Numbered from the stretch's first letter, positions 11,791 through 25,330 are shown. The stretch: 64,000 bases of DNA from Elephas maximus indicus (GCF_024166365.1 NC_064820.1:135056001-135120000), one strand, 5' to 3'. The notes: a model not told the origin generated them from the letters alone. Program-made: numbers and translations.

Positions 11791-12239
11791 AAAACATGCT
11801 GACATATTTCACCCTGCAGTTGTACAAAACCACCGATATACAGTATATGAATTCAACATTATGTTAATACATATATGAGGGAGAAGTACACGACAACTTT
11901 TTGTTCTATTTAATATGTAAAGCTAATACTATAGAAAAAGATGGGGTTAAGTTGATAATTATTTTGTGAGCTATGTTGTAAGTGAAAAAGTTAAGTTAGA
12001 CTGAGTACTGACAGAGCACGAGCTATGTGGTTAGCAAAATAAAAGGATTGCCTTTAAGTGTCAATCTATATACCCAGCTTTATTCACAAAGTTCAGTTGA
12101 TGGCCAAAAATATGCCTCCAAAGCTTAATTAGGTGCTGGAGAAAATAATGAAAATTGTAAATATAATCAACTTGTAGCCATTGAATTACTTCCAGTTCAT
12201 TGTGCTGTATGAAAAAGCCGTGGTGAATACTTTGTCTCC

Positions 12240-12730
12240 AACTGAGCTGCGTTGGCTGCTGTATTGATCATCTATTGCAACAATTACTCTCTGAAAGAAT
12301 CACAAAATTTTCATGGCATACCACAATTGCTCATGAATCTGGGACCACTTGGGGATTAGCTTGGCAGCACTGTTCAGTTTGGCTGGGCTTGCCTCATGTC
12401 TAAGGGTTGACTAGTCATCAGCTACGGCTACTGGGCCAACTTGGCTCAGCTCCAAGTGTCTCTCACCCTCATCCTCTTATCCCTGGGCATGTTCTCATGG
12501 TCATGAAAGAAAAGAGGTACAAGAGTGCAAGCAGAAACACATAAATCTTCTTGAGTCCAAGGCTCAGAATTGGCTCACTATCATTTCTACCACATTCTAT
12601 TAACCAAACAAGTCAAAGGCTAGCCCATATCTGAGGTGTAGGGGAAGTAGACTCCACCCTATTGACGAGTGACAAAAAAAAGATGACCTGGCAAAGGGAA
12701 TGGGTACAAATAGAGGTGAAATAAAAGACC
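12240..12730 (+). repeat. Old interspersed repeat, family not assigned
   Basis: 'ggctgggcttgcctcatgtc', 'gttctcatggtcatg' and 'accacattctattaacc' match a common mammalian repeat that I recognise but cannot name with certainty. Confidence 0.4.
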
Positions 12731-15029
12731 ATTTCAGTGATTCAAAATATTTCTTTCCCCAAGATTTATTACCTTAGGGATTCATTGTTTAATTGTACCT
12801 AAAATTGGTGGACTGTACTTATATGAGCTTCCTATCATAAACTCTACAGATGCTATAAGCTTGATTTTTGACATCAAAAATTCTACAGCCAGTGCTAAGA
12901 TATGATTTTTAAGTTAAAACCATAATTTCACAAGATCAAACTGAAATGCAAATATGTAATTGCCAAGAGCTCTTCTGATACTCAGCAATTTTTATCATCT
13001 TCTGGAGAGAAAAAAATCAATGATGTATTATCAAGAACATTTAAAAACCATATACAAATACTACAACAGAACAGGAAAAAAATACCTTCTACAGTCACAT
13101 GAAACCAGAGTGTATTAAGAAACCATTTGCCTTTAACTCTCAAGCTGAAATTTTAACTTCCAACTTTGAAACAGTATATGTTCTTTAAGTTAGAGTCTGA
13201 CAGAGCGCTGAAAGGAATTTTCAGCCCAAAAAAAAAAACCTTAGTTCTTGGGTTTGTGTCCAACCCTAATGTCTAAAACTCTGACAGAGCCATCAAATAT
13301 CTGCTGCTGCCAATGCCAATAACTTATAACTGGGAATGAAGGGTTTCTACCTTAAAAGAAACAAGAAGAGAAACAGACTAGATGTGGAAACAGACCTACT
13401 GCTCAAGTATCTATCACTGAATCAGATTACCAGATTGCCTTTCATGAAAATAACATGGGGAGAGATTACAAACACTATCATTTTTATAGTTTATATGAAA
13501 AATCATTATTAATTCAAAATACTTTATTATTTTTAAATTTATGACAACTCTTCCAAAAATATATCTAAAATCGCTGGACTACATGTATACAGATTGCCAT
13601 TATATGCTCCCCAGAAGCTAAAAGTTTGAAAAACAAGCAATGGTCATCAAGTATATGGAAAAGAGTTTGCCAACCCTGAGGGTCGGTTTCTATATAGACT
13701 GGGGCCCTAGTAGTCAGATTTAAGAAAATTTCTTACTTGAGAGTGTCATCATTCTGCATTGCAAAAAGCAATGTGACAAGTTTTATTGACCAATGAGAGT
13801 AAAAGGAAATGAAATTATCTTGGTGGAGAGATGAGGAGAATTTCCCAAAAGTGAATTTGGTTGAAATTAACTATTACTCACTTACTGTTTGCAAGAAGTT
13901 GTGTTATAAGCTATGATGGGAAAGAGCATGGTAGAAACTCAGAAGAGAATACAAATGGAAGCTTGAGATTCTTTTATTAAGAATGTTAAAATAAAATGGA
14001 TTGTTATCTCTTATAACATTTGTGTGTGTGTGTGTGTCTACTGGCCACCTGAAGGCAGGGAAAATTGACGGAAAGACCCTGTAAGGTTACTCCTCGCTTT
14101 ATGATGTGTTGAGTTTAGTACTGAAAGTTCTGTTTACCTGTTCTCATAGATATCAAATAATTTATTTTCTTTGAGACTGGAATTCCAAATAATTACTATT
14201 CTCGTACAACTGGGTATTCCCTTACAGATAGACCTGCTTTTAATTTTGGAATGGAAAAACGGAATAATCTGGGACTATAGCAAGTGGGGAAAACATCCCT
14301 CCCTGGCTGTGAGCTACCTTTTAAATAACAAAATGACTTCTTCAACTTGTTGACTTGGCCATTCAAAGCCTGACTTTCTTTCTGGGTCTCCATGGGCCTC
14401 ACAACAAGTCATGAACAGGGAGAGAAGCTCCTGGCCCCAGAAGTAGGCACCAGAATCCCTTGTCTCTCTTGGTAGGAGAGCGAGGCAATCAGCTTGATTT
14501 ACTTTTCGTCATTACTTAGGATCTCCATATAAGGGAATGAAGAGATATATGTGCTTTTATTATCCACTGGGAGTATTTTATTTTCATTTCCATCCAATTT
14601 TTTGAAGCTATAATTGACATTATTGAAAATATAATTGACCATTGAAAGAGGCCATTCCAAATGCAAGGTCTTAGAGTCAGGCATTCTAAAGTCGGGGTCT
14701 GTGGAGCAGTCCATTTTTTCATAACATTTTCAAAGAGGTTCATTACCCCCCAAAAGTAAGAATATCCACAGGTTGGCTAAATGGCATGAACCATATTTGT
14801 TGTTGACCTTTGGCAAGTTCTTTAGTTTCTGTGTGCAGAACTACTATCCACACAGGAGATGACAGCAATGACACTTTTTTTTTTTTTTTTAATAAGAGAA
14901 AAAACTTTGACTCAAATACAAGCCAAAAGTTCTAGGAAGGACACACTGGATAGCTGTCAATGTAGCTAGCAGATCTTCCAAATGAGGCCAAATTGACAAT
15001 TCTTCGTGATAGCTGTTTAGGAAGAGATT
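12731..15029. other. Intergenic, AT-rich, no gene
   Basis: A short TG repeat lies at about 14021-14037 and a T-run at 14875-14890. No exon or young repeat is recognised. Confidence 0.5.
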
Positions 15030-15305
15030 AAAATATTTGTCTCTGTCATCTCAACTCACACTCAGCAACTCCTTGAAATTGCCTGAACTCCTCCTGTCTT
15101 CAGGGAGAATTAACTACTCCCTCAAATTTGTTTCCACTGGTTCCTACGCAGCCTCCCACAACCTCTATATTTTACTTAGATGTCTCTCTCCCTTCCAGAT
15201 TTTATCACCCCTATGTCCTATTTATTTTTGTATATAAACATCTTAGCACATAATAGGCTTTTTAAAACATGTTAAATGGATGTAGGAATGGATGAATGAA
15301 TGACA
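15030..15305 (+). repeat. L2-like 3' fragment
   Basis: 'cttagcacataatagg' followed by 'atggatgaatgaatgac' resembles the L2 3' end. Confidence 0.4.
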
Positions 15306-15844
15306 AACACAAGTTGTCTATGGATTAAAAGTCTCATTAAAGCTGTTCACAACTATCCCAACCAGGAGCTGAAGACCATCAACCACCCCTGACCAGCCCT
15401 GCCCTCCCACCAACAAGAGGAACCAAACTGAGCTTACAGCCTGACCAAAGAAACTAGGTATACAAGAAAAAGTTCCTATGTATATTCCCAGAGTACCCTT
15501 TCTTTAAAGAACGTCCAGAATTAGACTCAAGGGTTCCATGGCTCTAGAACACTACTATTCTGAAAGTAGGTCCTCACTTCTTCTGATGTAATCTTTTTGT
15601 CATCTCATTACTAAGCAATGGCCCATCCATGTGGTGGGACAGACAGAAGAAGCAGGATACAATCTAACTTCTTGTTTCCAAGCTGGGGCTGGTGGCTGAG
15701 CTTGGCCACTTGAGGGAGAGTCAGCAACATTGTCAGATACCTGCCTGTTGTGCACAATCATTTTCATATTTATTTTACTGGGATGATCCTGGTAATTATG
15801 AAAAAGAGACAAGTAATCTAAAAACATAGTCCAAACCTCCAAAC

Positions 15845-16560
15845 CTGAGAACTCCATCCTTCCAGTTTCTCAGGCCAAAAAACTTTGAAGTCATTCTTGA
15901 TGCCTCTTTTTATCTCATGTCCCACACCCCATCCATCAGCAAATTCTAGTCAATCTTTCAAATTTTTGTCAATATGAGGGTTTATGAATGTATCTCTGTG
16001 AATAAGTAAGCTTACAGCTCTGGAAAGCATGTAACACTCTCATTACATGGAACTGTTCTCACCAAGTGTTTTAAGCGTGCTTGCTATAAACATGAAGCTT
16101 TACAGTTATCTCTGTAAAAGTGTGCGTTTAACACTCTGACTAGCACATAACAATCTCTATTCAGGGAAGCTTTAAATAAATTTGTTAGATTGGGAAAAAT
16201 ATATATACCCAGAACTTAACCACTGTTGCTCCTTACCACCACCAGTCTAGCAGTAGCCAGCATCATCTCTCACCTGGGTTATTGAAATATCCTCCTAACC
16301 ATCTCCCATCTTCTGCCCATGTTCACCTACAGCCTATTCTCAACAAAGCAGCAAGAATGATCCTTTTAAATCAAATCACATGCTGCCTCTGCTCAAAACC
16401 CTCTAGGCCTTCCCACCTCACTCAGAGGAAATGTCCAAGTACTCACACTGCCCTACAAGGCTCTGCATGGTCCCACTGCACTCTGACCTCATCTCCTACA
16501 GTCCCACCTCCCTCGATCTACTCCAGCCTCAGTGTCCTCTTTGCTGTTCCTTGAAGCTCA
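15845..16560 (+). repeat. L2 fragments
   Basis: 15845-15965 ('tttgaagtcattcttgatgc') and 16200-16560 ('aagaatgatccttttaaatc', 'acatgctgcctctgctcaaa', 'ctacaaggctctgcatgg') show L2 sequence in the expected order, with an unassigned stretch between them. Confidence 0.55.
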
Positions 16561-19205
16561 AATATCTTTTTCTCAGAGTCAAGTGGAATTTTATTTTCAA
16601 GTAGAATAAGAGACAAATCAAACAGCTAACTTTGGTTTTTGGACAGATAGCCTTGTGGCCCTGTATGTTCAGACGGGTCAGGGACCCAGGGCGTTCTCTG
16701 AGCAAGAGCTTTATGCATTTCTCCAACGCTTATCAGGGCTACAGACTGTATCTTGAATCTGCCCTGCCACAGAATTGTGGCTGGGTCTCTGTTCATGACT
16801 GTCCTGGAAAGTAGACCTGACTCGTTGAACAAATGGACATGCAAGCAAATGAGCAAGGAAAGGAGCAATTGAAAACATATCTGAATAAACCAGAGGGCTG
16901 AATTTTTACAACCTTTCTGCTATCCAGTTCTACAAGCTCTCTCGCTCAATTTTCTAGCTTATGCTTCACCAACAAGAGAATGTGGAATGCTTACTACCTA
17001 AGCTGCGTGGAACAGTTTGCACTTGGAAAATGACCAGCGTGGGACTGGAAAGACAGAACCCAAGGGTAGATCAAGTCACCACAGAAATGTTTTATTAATC
17101 AAATATATTTACATTTCTTCATCAGTTATTCTTAAATGTGTGCCTGCTTTTCATTTAGACACAATGTAATCCTGGTAGATTCTATCACAAGAATACAGCT
17201 GCATGCATGATCTCATTGGTCCTTTGCAATTTTTTAAAGACGTGAGTTTAGTAAAGTTTAAAAATGTAAGCAAATTGTTTACCATTCTAATTGCCAGACA
17301 ACTATCATTCTTGCTGTATTAGTGGCCCTCACAGCAAACTGTCCACATGCTGCTCACCACTCACAGAAAGCTTCTCAGCATTCCCTTGACTGACTTGTTT
17401 AAACTTTCCAAACCTCAAAAAGCAAAGCTAAAATTGAGCACTAACCCTAATCATTTTATTTATTGGGAAATTAGAGAGAGCCATATTTCTATTTTAATGG
17501 GAAACATTTACAGTAAATTTTAAATAAGCATATTAAGGAAATTTATATATATATATTTTTTTACTGACAGCATCTAAATATCACATTTCTATTAGCATAC
17601 TGCAAAGCTGGATATTTTCCTCTTGATACATCAAAATAAATTAACTTGGGGACACCAGGTTTCCAGATGATTTTGCTGATTTATGACAAGTTTTCCCTTA
17701 AGCTCCGAGTCACCAATTTTGGCCTTAGCGTTTGTACCAGGGGAAGCCTCTTTCATAAAGTACTGTGAGCTTCTCAGGAGAATTTTGCCTCTGTTTTTAC
17801 CATTTCATTTTCTCCAAGTTGGGATAAACTTGAGTATGTACACTAGTGTTCAGAGAAAGAGAGTCTATAAGGGTTGATTCTGTTCACATTAGAAAATGCT
17901 CAGATGCAGATCAAGAGGGCCTGTGAGTTGGTGGACTTTTGCTCTAAAATGGTTACTCTCTCTGACAGTGTGATCACCTGCTGTGACAGAACTCTTTAAA
18001 CACACCAAAAAGAGTTCTGCTGTAGAAATATATCTACAATTTGTTGAAGTTTATATCAAGATTGTTTTCAGGCAAGCGTGATGTGCCAAACTTAGGGGAG
18101 AAAGACAGCAACAGGGATTTTTTCAAGGCAGGAAACAGGAAATACCAGCTAGGAGCCTACCACTTTTGACTGTCAGGGAAAACATTCATTGGTTTGACAA
18201 ACAAATGTGCCTGTTAGAATCCGTATCTGTAGGAAAGCAGCGTATGTTGTGGTTTCAATATCATGGTAAATGATTGCCTTGCAATAAGATCAGTTCATGA
18301 AGAAATTGTGTTAACTTACTTTTTAAACAGCTCTCACAGTTTCATCTAGATTATGCGGAGAGCTTGAACTGTTTTCTAGAATACCTCATACATGTAACTA
18401 CATTATCCATGCCTTTGACAAATGAAACCTATAATGACTCCAGTCTTTCTACCTCACTGCTTTAAACCAACAGGCAAACCACATAAGCCCATATTCTTAA
18501 TGGACACAACTGCATAATTACTCCATTGATGCCTGAAAAGTAACTCACTTAGCATTCAGACAGAACAAAGACAGAAACGAGATTTCACATAGCCCCATTC
18601 AGGATGTGTTTGCACTTGTCAATAGTGTTCAAGCCTGGCTCTTTCTTTTGGCCACTATCCAACATAACCTGCCTTTCTGCCTGCTGCCATTTGTCCTACT
18701 GTGTAGTGCACACTTGAGAGGATTCTTTTTGCTTTCAATGTGGAATTTTAGTTGCATATTTAGAAAAACTAAAATGAAAAATGATGCCTTCCAACAGTAG
18801 GATCTTTGAAATCCTGCTGTCCAGCAGCACAGATTTGAAGATTACAAGATCAGTAACTATAACGATGTATATTTTCAGAGTACTTTAGCATCATCTTAAC
18901 AAACATATTTTATAAATAAATTATACGTATGTTTGTTAATTAAGGAGCTCTTGTTCTCAAAATGAAGCTTTACATAGAGAAGTATTTTGATTCCTTTTTA
19001 AAAAAAATACCTTCATGTGGGTTTGGAGGGAACAAAAACTAAACAAGCTACCCTGATAAGATTGTTAAGTATATATGAGAGGGGGATAATGATAGAATCT
19101 TCTTTATAAAGTTATCAAGGATTATATTAGATAATCCGCATCAAGTAGTTAGAACAGCCCTTGACAGTAACTGCACAACTAAAATCTCTATCATTATTAT
19201 TCCCC
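16561..19205. other. Intergenic, no feature recognised
   Basis: No exon or young repeat; a TA run lies near 17545-17560. Confidence 0.5.
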
Positions 19206-19397
19206 ATCAACATCTGAGGAGCCCTGGTGGTGCAGTGATTAAGAGCTCCGCTGCTAACCAAAAGGTCGGCAGTTTGAATGCACCAGCTGCTCCTTGGAAA
19301 CCCTATGGGGCAGTCCTACTCTGTCCTATAGGGTTGCTATGAGTGGGAGTCGACTCAACAGCAATGGGCTTGGTTTGTTTGTTATCAACATCTGAGG
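19206..19397 (+). mobile_element. AfroSINE with perfect 14-bp target-site duplication
   Basis: The element (19219-19383) has a head 'gagccctggtggtgcagtg', an internal pol III B-box-like 'ggtcggcagtttgaatgc' and the tail 'gtcgactcaacagcaatg'. It is flanked by perfect direct repeats ATCAACATCTGAGG at 19206-19219 and 19384-19397, so it is a relatively young, complete insertion. Confidence 0.96.
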
Positions 19398-20339
19398 GAG
19401 TAAGCACAGCTCAGAGTTTTCTTATTTTTTCTTTAAAATTTACTCAGTGGGTTCTTTTCTAATTCCAAATACAGTGGTGGCATCTCAACATATAAAATAG
19501 GGAAGAAAATTCAATAGTTTTATGTCTTTGACCTGTTTTCTGACATATTTTTGTTTTTTACTATTTTGCACATTGATCTGACATGCATTACTTAAAAGAA
19601 GAAACTAAATAAATATTTTAAATGTTAAACACAACCATGGATTACAGGCAAAACATTTGGGGAAAGGTTTTCACAGATAATACAATGTTCTTTTCACTTT
19701 GGGGATCTCCAACAAGGTATACCTCACAGCTAATCTTTGGGTTTGTAGCATTTAATCTTGAGGAGGGCTGGAATATGTGGAATATCTTCCCAGGACTCTG
19801 TATTGTTAATTTTGTGGTAATTCAGATAGGTGTTAGTGATGGGAAAGCTGTAATGATGATATTTCTACTATGAAAGCATTTATGTGAACAACTCTAATAA
19901 CCAATTACTATGACATAGAGAGTGTGACAGTGAGATTAAAAAACTAAATTTAGAGTTGGAGCCAACATGGCACCCTAGACAGAGGCACCATGCCTTCCCT
20001 CTGCAGCAAAAAACTGAAAAATGAAGTAAAACAGATACAAATGTCAATACTGGAACCCTAAGCATCAAATGAAAGGGTAAAGAACTAGATTAAACACCAA
20101 ATGGAAGAAGAAACTGAAGGAAAACAGAGAACAAGGAGAGATATGGAGTGGAGGTCCCTGCCAAATAACTCAGCACAGCATCATCGTCTTGGAACACAGC
20201 CAGCAATGATCCCAGACAAGGAGTACAGAAAGGCAACTTCACAGAGCACCTAACTGAAGACAGAACACCCAGTAACCTGCGAAATACTCTTTCCTACAAC
20301 TCACTCTTCTGCCCTATCTGCCACTTCTGCCCTTTCCCA

Positions 20340-21600
20340 ATGGCCACGCCATGCCACTCAGCAAGGGAGCCACCAGCACTGCCACCCAGGTCTGTCCCAC
20401 TCCTACCAGCCAGCTTCGACTGCATCATTTTTCTCCCTTTCTTCTTTTTCTTTCTCCTTCTCACCTAGCCCTGTACACCACCTCTACCTCTTCGTGTTAG
20501 ACCATGCCATGCCACTCAGCTAGAGAGCCAACCCAGGTTGGCCCTGCCTCCACCTACCAGCTCCCACCTTACCATTTTTTCCCCCCTTTCTTCCTCCTTC
20601 CCACCTAGCCCTATACACCACCTCTCCTCCTTCCCACCAGGCCATGCTGCATCACTGCAACTAGAGAGCCACCAGTTCACCACTACCCCAGGTCTGCCCC
20701 ACTCCCAACCATGGACCCTACCACACTATTTTTTTCTTTTCTTTCTCCCTCCCACCTAGCCCAGTACATCACCTCCCCTCCCTCCCCACCAGTACCCAGG
20801 TTCACCCTGCCCCACTGCCAGCCCAACTGCAGTCATTTTCTTTCTTTCTCTCTTTTATTCTTTTCTCTTTCTTCCTTTTCTTTCTCCTGCCCACCTAGCC
20901 CTGTACATCACCTTCCCCACCTTCCTGCCGACCTCTGCTGCACTGCCATGACTAGAGAGCCACCGGCCTGCCACCGCACCCCCAACCCACCAGCTCCCAC
21001 CACATCATCATTTTTTAAATTTCTTCTTTTCCCTTCCCAACCAGCTCCATAAGCCACATTCCCTCCCTTCCTTCTGGACCTGGATCTGCCTCACCCTCAC
21101 TTGCTGGCCCCCACAGTGCCACCATTTTTTTTTTTTTAACTTTTCCTTCCTTTTTTAGTTTTCTATCTCCCTCCCACCTAGCCCCACAGACCACCTCCCC
21201 TCCCTCCCTTCCTGCCCCTGTTACACTGCCTTGGATAGAGTGCCACTAGTTCACCAGGCCACCATTGCCCTGGATCCATCCCATCCCCATCTGCAGGCCT
21301 CCATTGTACCATTTATTTTTTTTTTCTTTCCTTTTTTTCTACCTCCCAACTAGCCCCACACACCATCTCCCCCCACTTCTTGCCAGCCCTCAGGTCTACC
21401 CTGTACCCTACCTGTCAGCTCCTTTTTTTTTTCTTTTTTCCCTTCTTTCTCTATTCTTTATCCCCCCTCCCCCAGCACCATATGCCACCCCCCCTTCCTA
21501 CCAGCCCCTGTTGCACTGCTTTGACTACAGCTTCCCTGGTGCTCATGGCCACCTCTGCACCGGGCCCGTACTGCCCTTCACGTCCTGCTACTCGGCCAGC
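20340..21600 (+). repeat. Pyrimidine-rich tandem array, about 145-bp unit, in the L1 5' region
   Basis: About eight or nine degenerate units. Landmarks 'cacctagcc' or variants occur near 20462, 20602, 20753, 20892, 21038, 21175, 21348 and 21475, so periods range from 127 to 173 bp. Each unit holds 'ctagagagccacc', a CT-rich run and 'cacctagccc..acaccacct'. G is rare on the plus strand. Apparent Pro/Phe/Ser-rich ORFs here are by-products of composition. Confidence 0.85.
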
Positions 21601-22955
21601 TGCTGAATGGTGGGAAGCAAGCCCACACCATTTCCCATCTGACACCCCAAAGACTCGGCAAGGAAACTACTAGAACTGACAGAAAGATTCAGCAGAGTGG
21701 CAGGATACAAGATACAAAAATCAGTTGGATTCTTATACATAAAGAGAAGTTTGAAAAGGAAATAAGGAAAACAATACCATTTATAACAGCACCTAAAAAG
21801 ATAATATAAAAAGGTATAAATCTAAGCAGGGACATAAAGCAACTGTACAAAGAAAACTACAAAACACTATTGCAAGAAACCAAAAGAGACCTACATAAAT
21901 GGAAAAACATACCAGGCTCACGGATAGGAAAACTCAACATTGTGAAAATGTGGATTCTACCCAAAGAGATCTAGAGATATAAGGCAATCTCAATACAAAT
22001 ACCAACAGCATTCTTTAACAAGATGGAAAAACTAATTACCAACTTTATGGGGGAAAGGGAAGAGGCCTTGGATAAGCAAAGCATTACTGAAGAAAAAGAA
22101 CAAAGTAGGAGACCTCACACTACCTGATCACAGAACCTAGTATCCAGCCACGGTAGTCAAAACAGTCTGGTACCAGTACAACGACAAACACATAGACCAA
22201 TACAACAGAATTGAGATCCGAGACATAAATCCATTCACCTACGGTCACCTGATATTTGACAAAGGACAAAAGTCCATTAAATGGGGAAAAGACAGTCCTT
22301 TTAACAAATTTTTTTTTTTTAACAAATGGTGCTGGGGAAACTGGATGTCCATCTATAAAAAAATGAAACAGGACCAATACCTCATATACCATACACAAAG
22401 ACCTAAATGTAAAACCTAAAACGATAAAAATCATGGACGAAAAAACAGGGACAACAGGAGGGGCCCTAGTACATGGCATAAATAGAATACAAACCATAAT
22501 TAATGATGCACAAACACCTGAAGAGAAACCAGATAATTGGAAGCTTCTAAAAATTTAAACACTTACATTTATCAAAAGACTTCATCAAAGGAGTAAAAAG
22601 AGAAACTACAGGGTGAGAAAAAATTTCTGGCTATGACATATCCAACAAGTGTGTAATCCTAAAATCTATAGAATACTTCAACACTTCAATAAGAAAAAGA
22701 CAAATAATCCAGTTAAAAAATAGGCAAAGAATATGAACAGACACTTCACCAAAGAAGACATTTAGGTGGCTAACAGACACATGAGTAAATGCTCACAATC
22801 ATTAGCCATTAGAGAAATGCAAATCAAAGTTACAGTGAGATACTATCTCACCCCAATATTACTGGCACTAATAAAAAAAAAATGCTAGAGAGGTTGCAGG
22901 GAGATGGAACCCTTATGCACTGCTGGTGGGAATGTAAAACGGTATAACCATTATG

Positions 22956-23143
22956 GAAAACTATATCAAACCAAACTAGACCCCTTGTGGCTGAGTTGAT
23001 TCAGACTCATAGTGACTGTATAGAAGAGAGTGGAACGGCTCCACAGGATTTTCAAGGAGAAGCTGGTGGATTTGAACTGCTGACCTTTTGGTTAGCAACC
23101 AAGCTCTTCACCACTGCACCACCAGGGCTCCAGAAAACGATAT
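22956..23143 (-). mobile_element. AfroSINE inserted in L1 ORF2 remnant
   Basis: The element (22967-23132) is reversed: 'tgagttgattcagactcat', 'gctggtggatttgaactgc', 'ccaccagggctcc'. It is flanked by 11-bp direct repeats with one mismatch, GAAAACTATAT (22956-22966) and GAAAACGATAT (23133-23143). The L1 sequence resumes directly after it. Confidence 0.95.
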
Positions 23144-23638
23144 GGCATCTTCTTAAAAATCTGGGAACAGAAGTATCATATGATCCAGCAATCCCACTGC
23201 TAGGAATATATTCTAGGGAAGTTACAGCTGTCACAGGAATAGACATATGCACATTGCAGCATTATTCACAATAGCAAAAAGATAGAAACAACCTAAGTGC
23301 CCATCAACGGATGAATGGATAAACAAACTATGGTGCATACACAAAATGGAATCATGGTGAATTCAAGAAACATCTCAGAACATGGATGAATCTAGAGGGC
23401 ATTATGCTGAGTGAAATAAGTCAATCTCAAAAGGACAAATATTATATGAGACCACTATTATCAAAACCCAAGAACAGGTTTACACACAGGAAAAAAAAAT
23501 CTTTGATAGTTACGAGGGATGGGAGCAATAGGAAGGGGAATTCACTAACTAGATAGTAGACAAGTGTTAACTTTGGTGAAGTGAAAGACAACACATGATA
23601 TAGGTGAAGTCAGCACAACTTGAGTAAGGCAAAGACAC

Positions 23639-23831
23639 AGAAGCTTCCTAAAAAAACAAACCCAAACCTGTTGCCATCAAATCAATTCCAACTCATAGCA
23701 ACTCTATAGGACAGAGTAGAACTGCCCCATAGGGTTTCCAAGGAGTGCCTAATGGATTCGAACTGCCAACCTTTTGGTTAGCAGCCATAGTACTTAACCA
23801 CTATGCCACCAGGGTTTCCAGAAGTTTCCTA
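23639..23831 (-). mobile_element. AfroSINE inserted in L1 3' region
   Basis: The element is 23651-23819. 12-bp direct repeats with one mismatch, AGAAGCTTCCTA and AGAAGTTTCCTA, lie at 23639-23650 and 23820-23831. Confidence 0.95.
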
Positions 23832-24665
23832 GACACACCCAAATACCTTGAGGCACCCAGTTATTAGGGCTGAGGGCTGACCATGGTCTCCGGGGATATC
23901 TAGGTCAACTGGCATAACAAAGTTCATCAAGAAATTGTTCTACATCCTACTTCGGTTAGCAGCCTCTGGGGTCTTAAAAGCTGTCCAATGGCTATCTAAA
24001 ATATATCTATTGGTCCTATTACATTCGGAGCAAAGGAGGAAGAAAACCAAAGACACAAGGAAAATATTAGGCCGAAGGACTAATGGACCGTATGAACCAC
24101 AGCCTCCACCAGCCTCAGCCCAGAAAAACCAGACGGTGTCTGGCAACCTCCACTGACCACTCTGCTAAGGATCACAATAGAGGGTTTCAGACAGAGCAGA
24201 AGAAAAATGTAGGCCAAGATTCAAATTCACCAAAAAAGATCAGACTTACTGGTCTGACAGAGACTGGAGGAACCCTGAGACTATGTCCCCCAGAACACCC
24301 TGCTAACTCAGAGCTGAAGCCACTTTCAAAGTCTACTTTTCAGGCAAAGATTAGACAGGCCTATAAAACAAGGAATAACAAATGTGAGGAACGTGCTCCT
24401 TGGTTCAACCAAGTATAAGAGACCAAATGGGCAACGCCTGCCGAAAAGCAAAGATAAGAAGGCAGGAAGGGACAGGAAAACTGGACCAATCAACACAGAG
24501 TACCTCGGGTGGAAAGGGAAAGGGGGAGAATGCTGACACATTATGGGGATTGCAACCAATGTCACAAAACAATTTGTGTATAAATTTTTGAATGAGAAAC
24601 GAATTTGTACTGTAAAATTTCACCTAAAGCACAGTAAACTTAAAGAAAATAAATCAAGGAATGGG

Positions 24666-25183
24666 GGGAAAAATTTAAGCAAACAACTTCCATTTTTAAA
24701 CCACTGATGAATATCCACTCTGACAGTTCTCTTTGAAGCACCTGAGTACGATTAGGTCTGCTCTCTAGAAGACCATTTAGAAATCCCGCCTCAGAGCACC
24801 ATGGCCACACCCTGGGGACAGGATCTGCAATGCCAAGGGTTGTCACTGAAGAGGCACCTCTGTCTCGTGCAAGATCCGCAAAGTTCCTTCCCTGAGCAAA
24901 TCCAGTCCTGTCCCCATTTGTTGCCTTATCACTGGAATAGGGTCATAAAAGCCCTAAGACTCTGGCCCCAATCTTGATCTCTTGATATTGTTGCTAAGAA
25001 CCAATAGCCTGGTGGGTCAACCCAAGACAATCGAGTTGTGCATCTTAATTTGTTTTGAAATACACTTTTCGGTCCCTGAGTTTACATCTCACTCATTCTC
25101 CCAGTTGCAGCAATCTCTGAAGTTTCACTGAGATGGTGGTCTAAAGGACTAAAACATGCATGTTATTAGCACATCACTTAAAA
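24666..25183. other. Intergenic, no feature recognised
   Basis: No repeat or coding signal that I can name. Confidence 0.5.
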
Positions 25184-25330
25184 TCAAAAAACTGTGGCCA
25201 TTGAGTCAATTCTGACTCATAGGGAACCCACAGGATAGACTAGAACTGCCCCATAAGGTTTCCAAGGAGTGGCTGGTAGATTCGAACTGCAGACCTTTGG
25301 TTAGCAGCCGAGCTCTTAATTACTGCACGT
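25184..25330 (-). mobile_element. AfroSINE, slightly truncated at its head
   Basis: 'ttgagtcaattctgactca', 'ggtttccaaggagtggctgg' and 'ttagcagccgagctctta'; the final 'ccaccagggctcc' is lost. Confidence 0.9.

Larger units (their letters stand above)
19955..24665 (+). mobile_element. L1 element with 5' end and 3' end but missing middle
   Basis: The left end 'ttggagccaacatggcaccc' matches a mammalian L1 5' start. It runs through a pyrimidine-rich tandem array (20340-21600) straight into the C-terminal third of L1 ORF2 at about 21660 ('ggaaactactagaactgac', then 'aaatggaaaaacataccag'). ORF1, the endonuclease and most of the reverse transcriptase are missing. Downstream are ORF2 remnants (22870-23290), then a long 3' UTR ending 'gtataaatttttgaatgag' and an A-rich tail. 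Two AfroSINEs have inserted (22967-23132 and 23651-23819). Frames are broken throughout. Confidence 0.85.

Noticed and set aside
20538..21606. Several overlapping ORFs of 70-113 codons rich in Pro, Ser and Phe
   Set aside because: They lie in the pyrimidine-rich tandem array; low G content removes stop codons on one strand. No start context or conserved domain.
22120..22497. 125-codon minus-strand ORF
   Set aside because: Antisense of the L1 ORF2 remnant.
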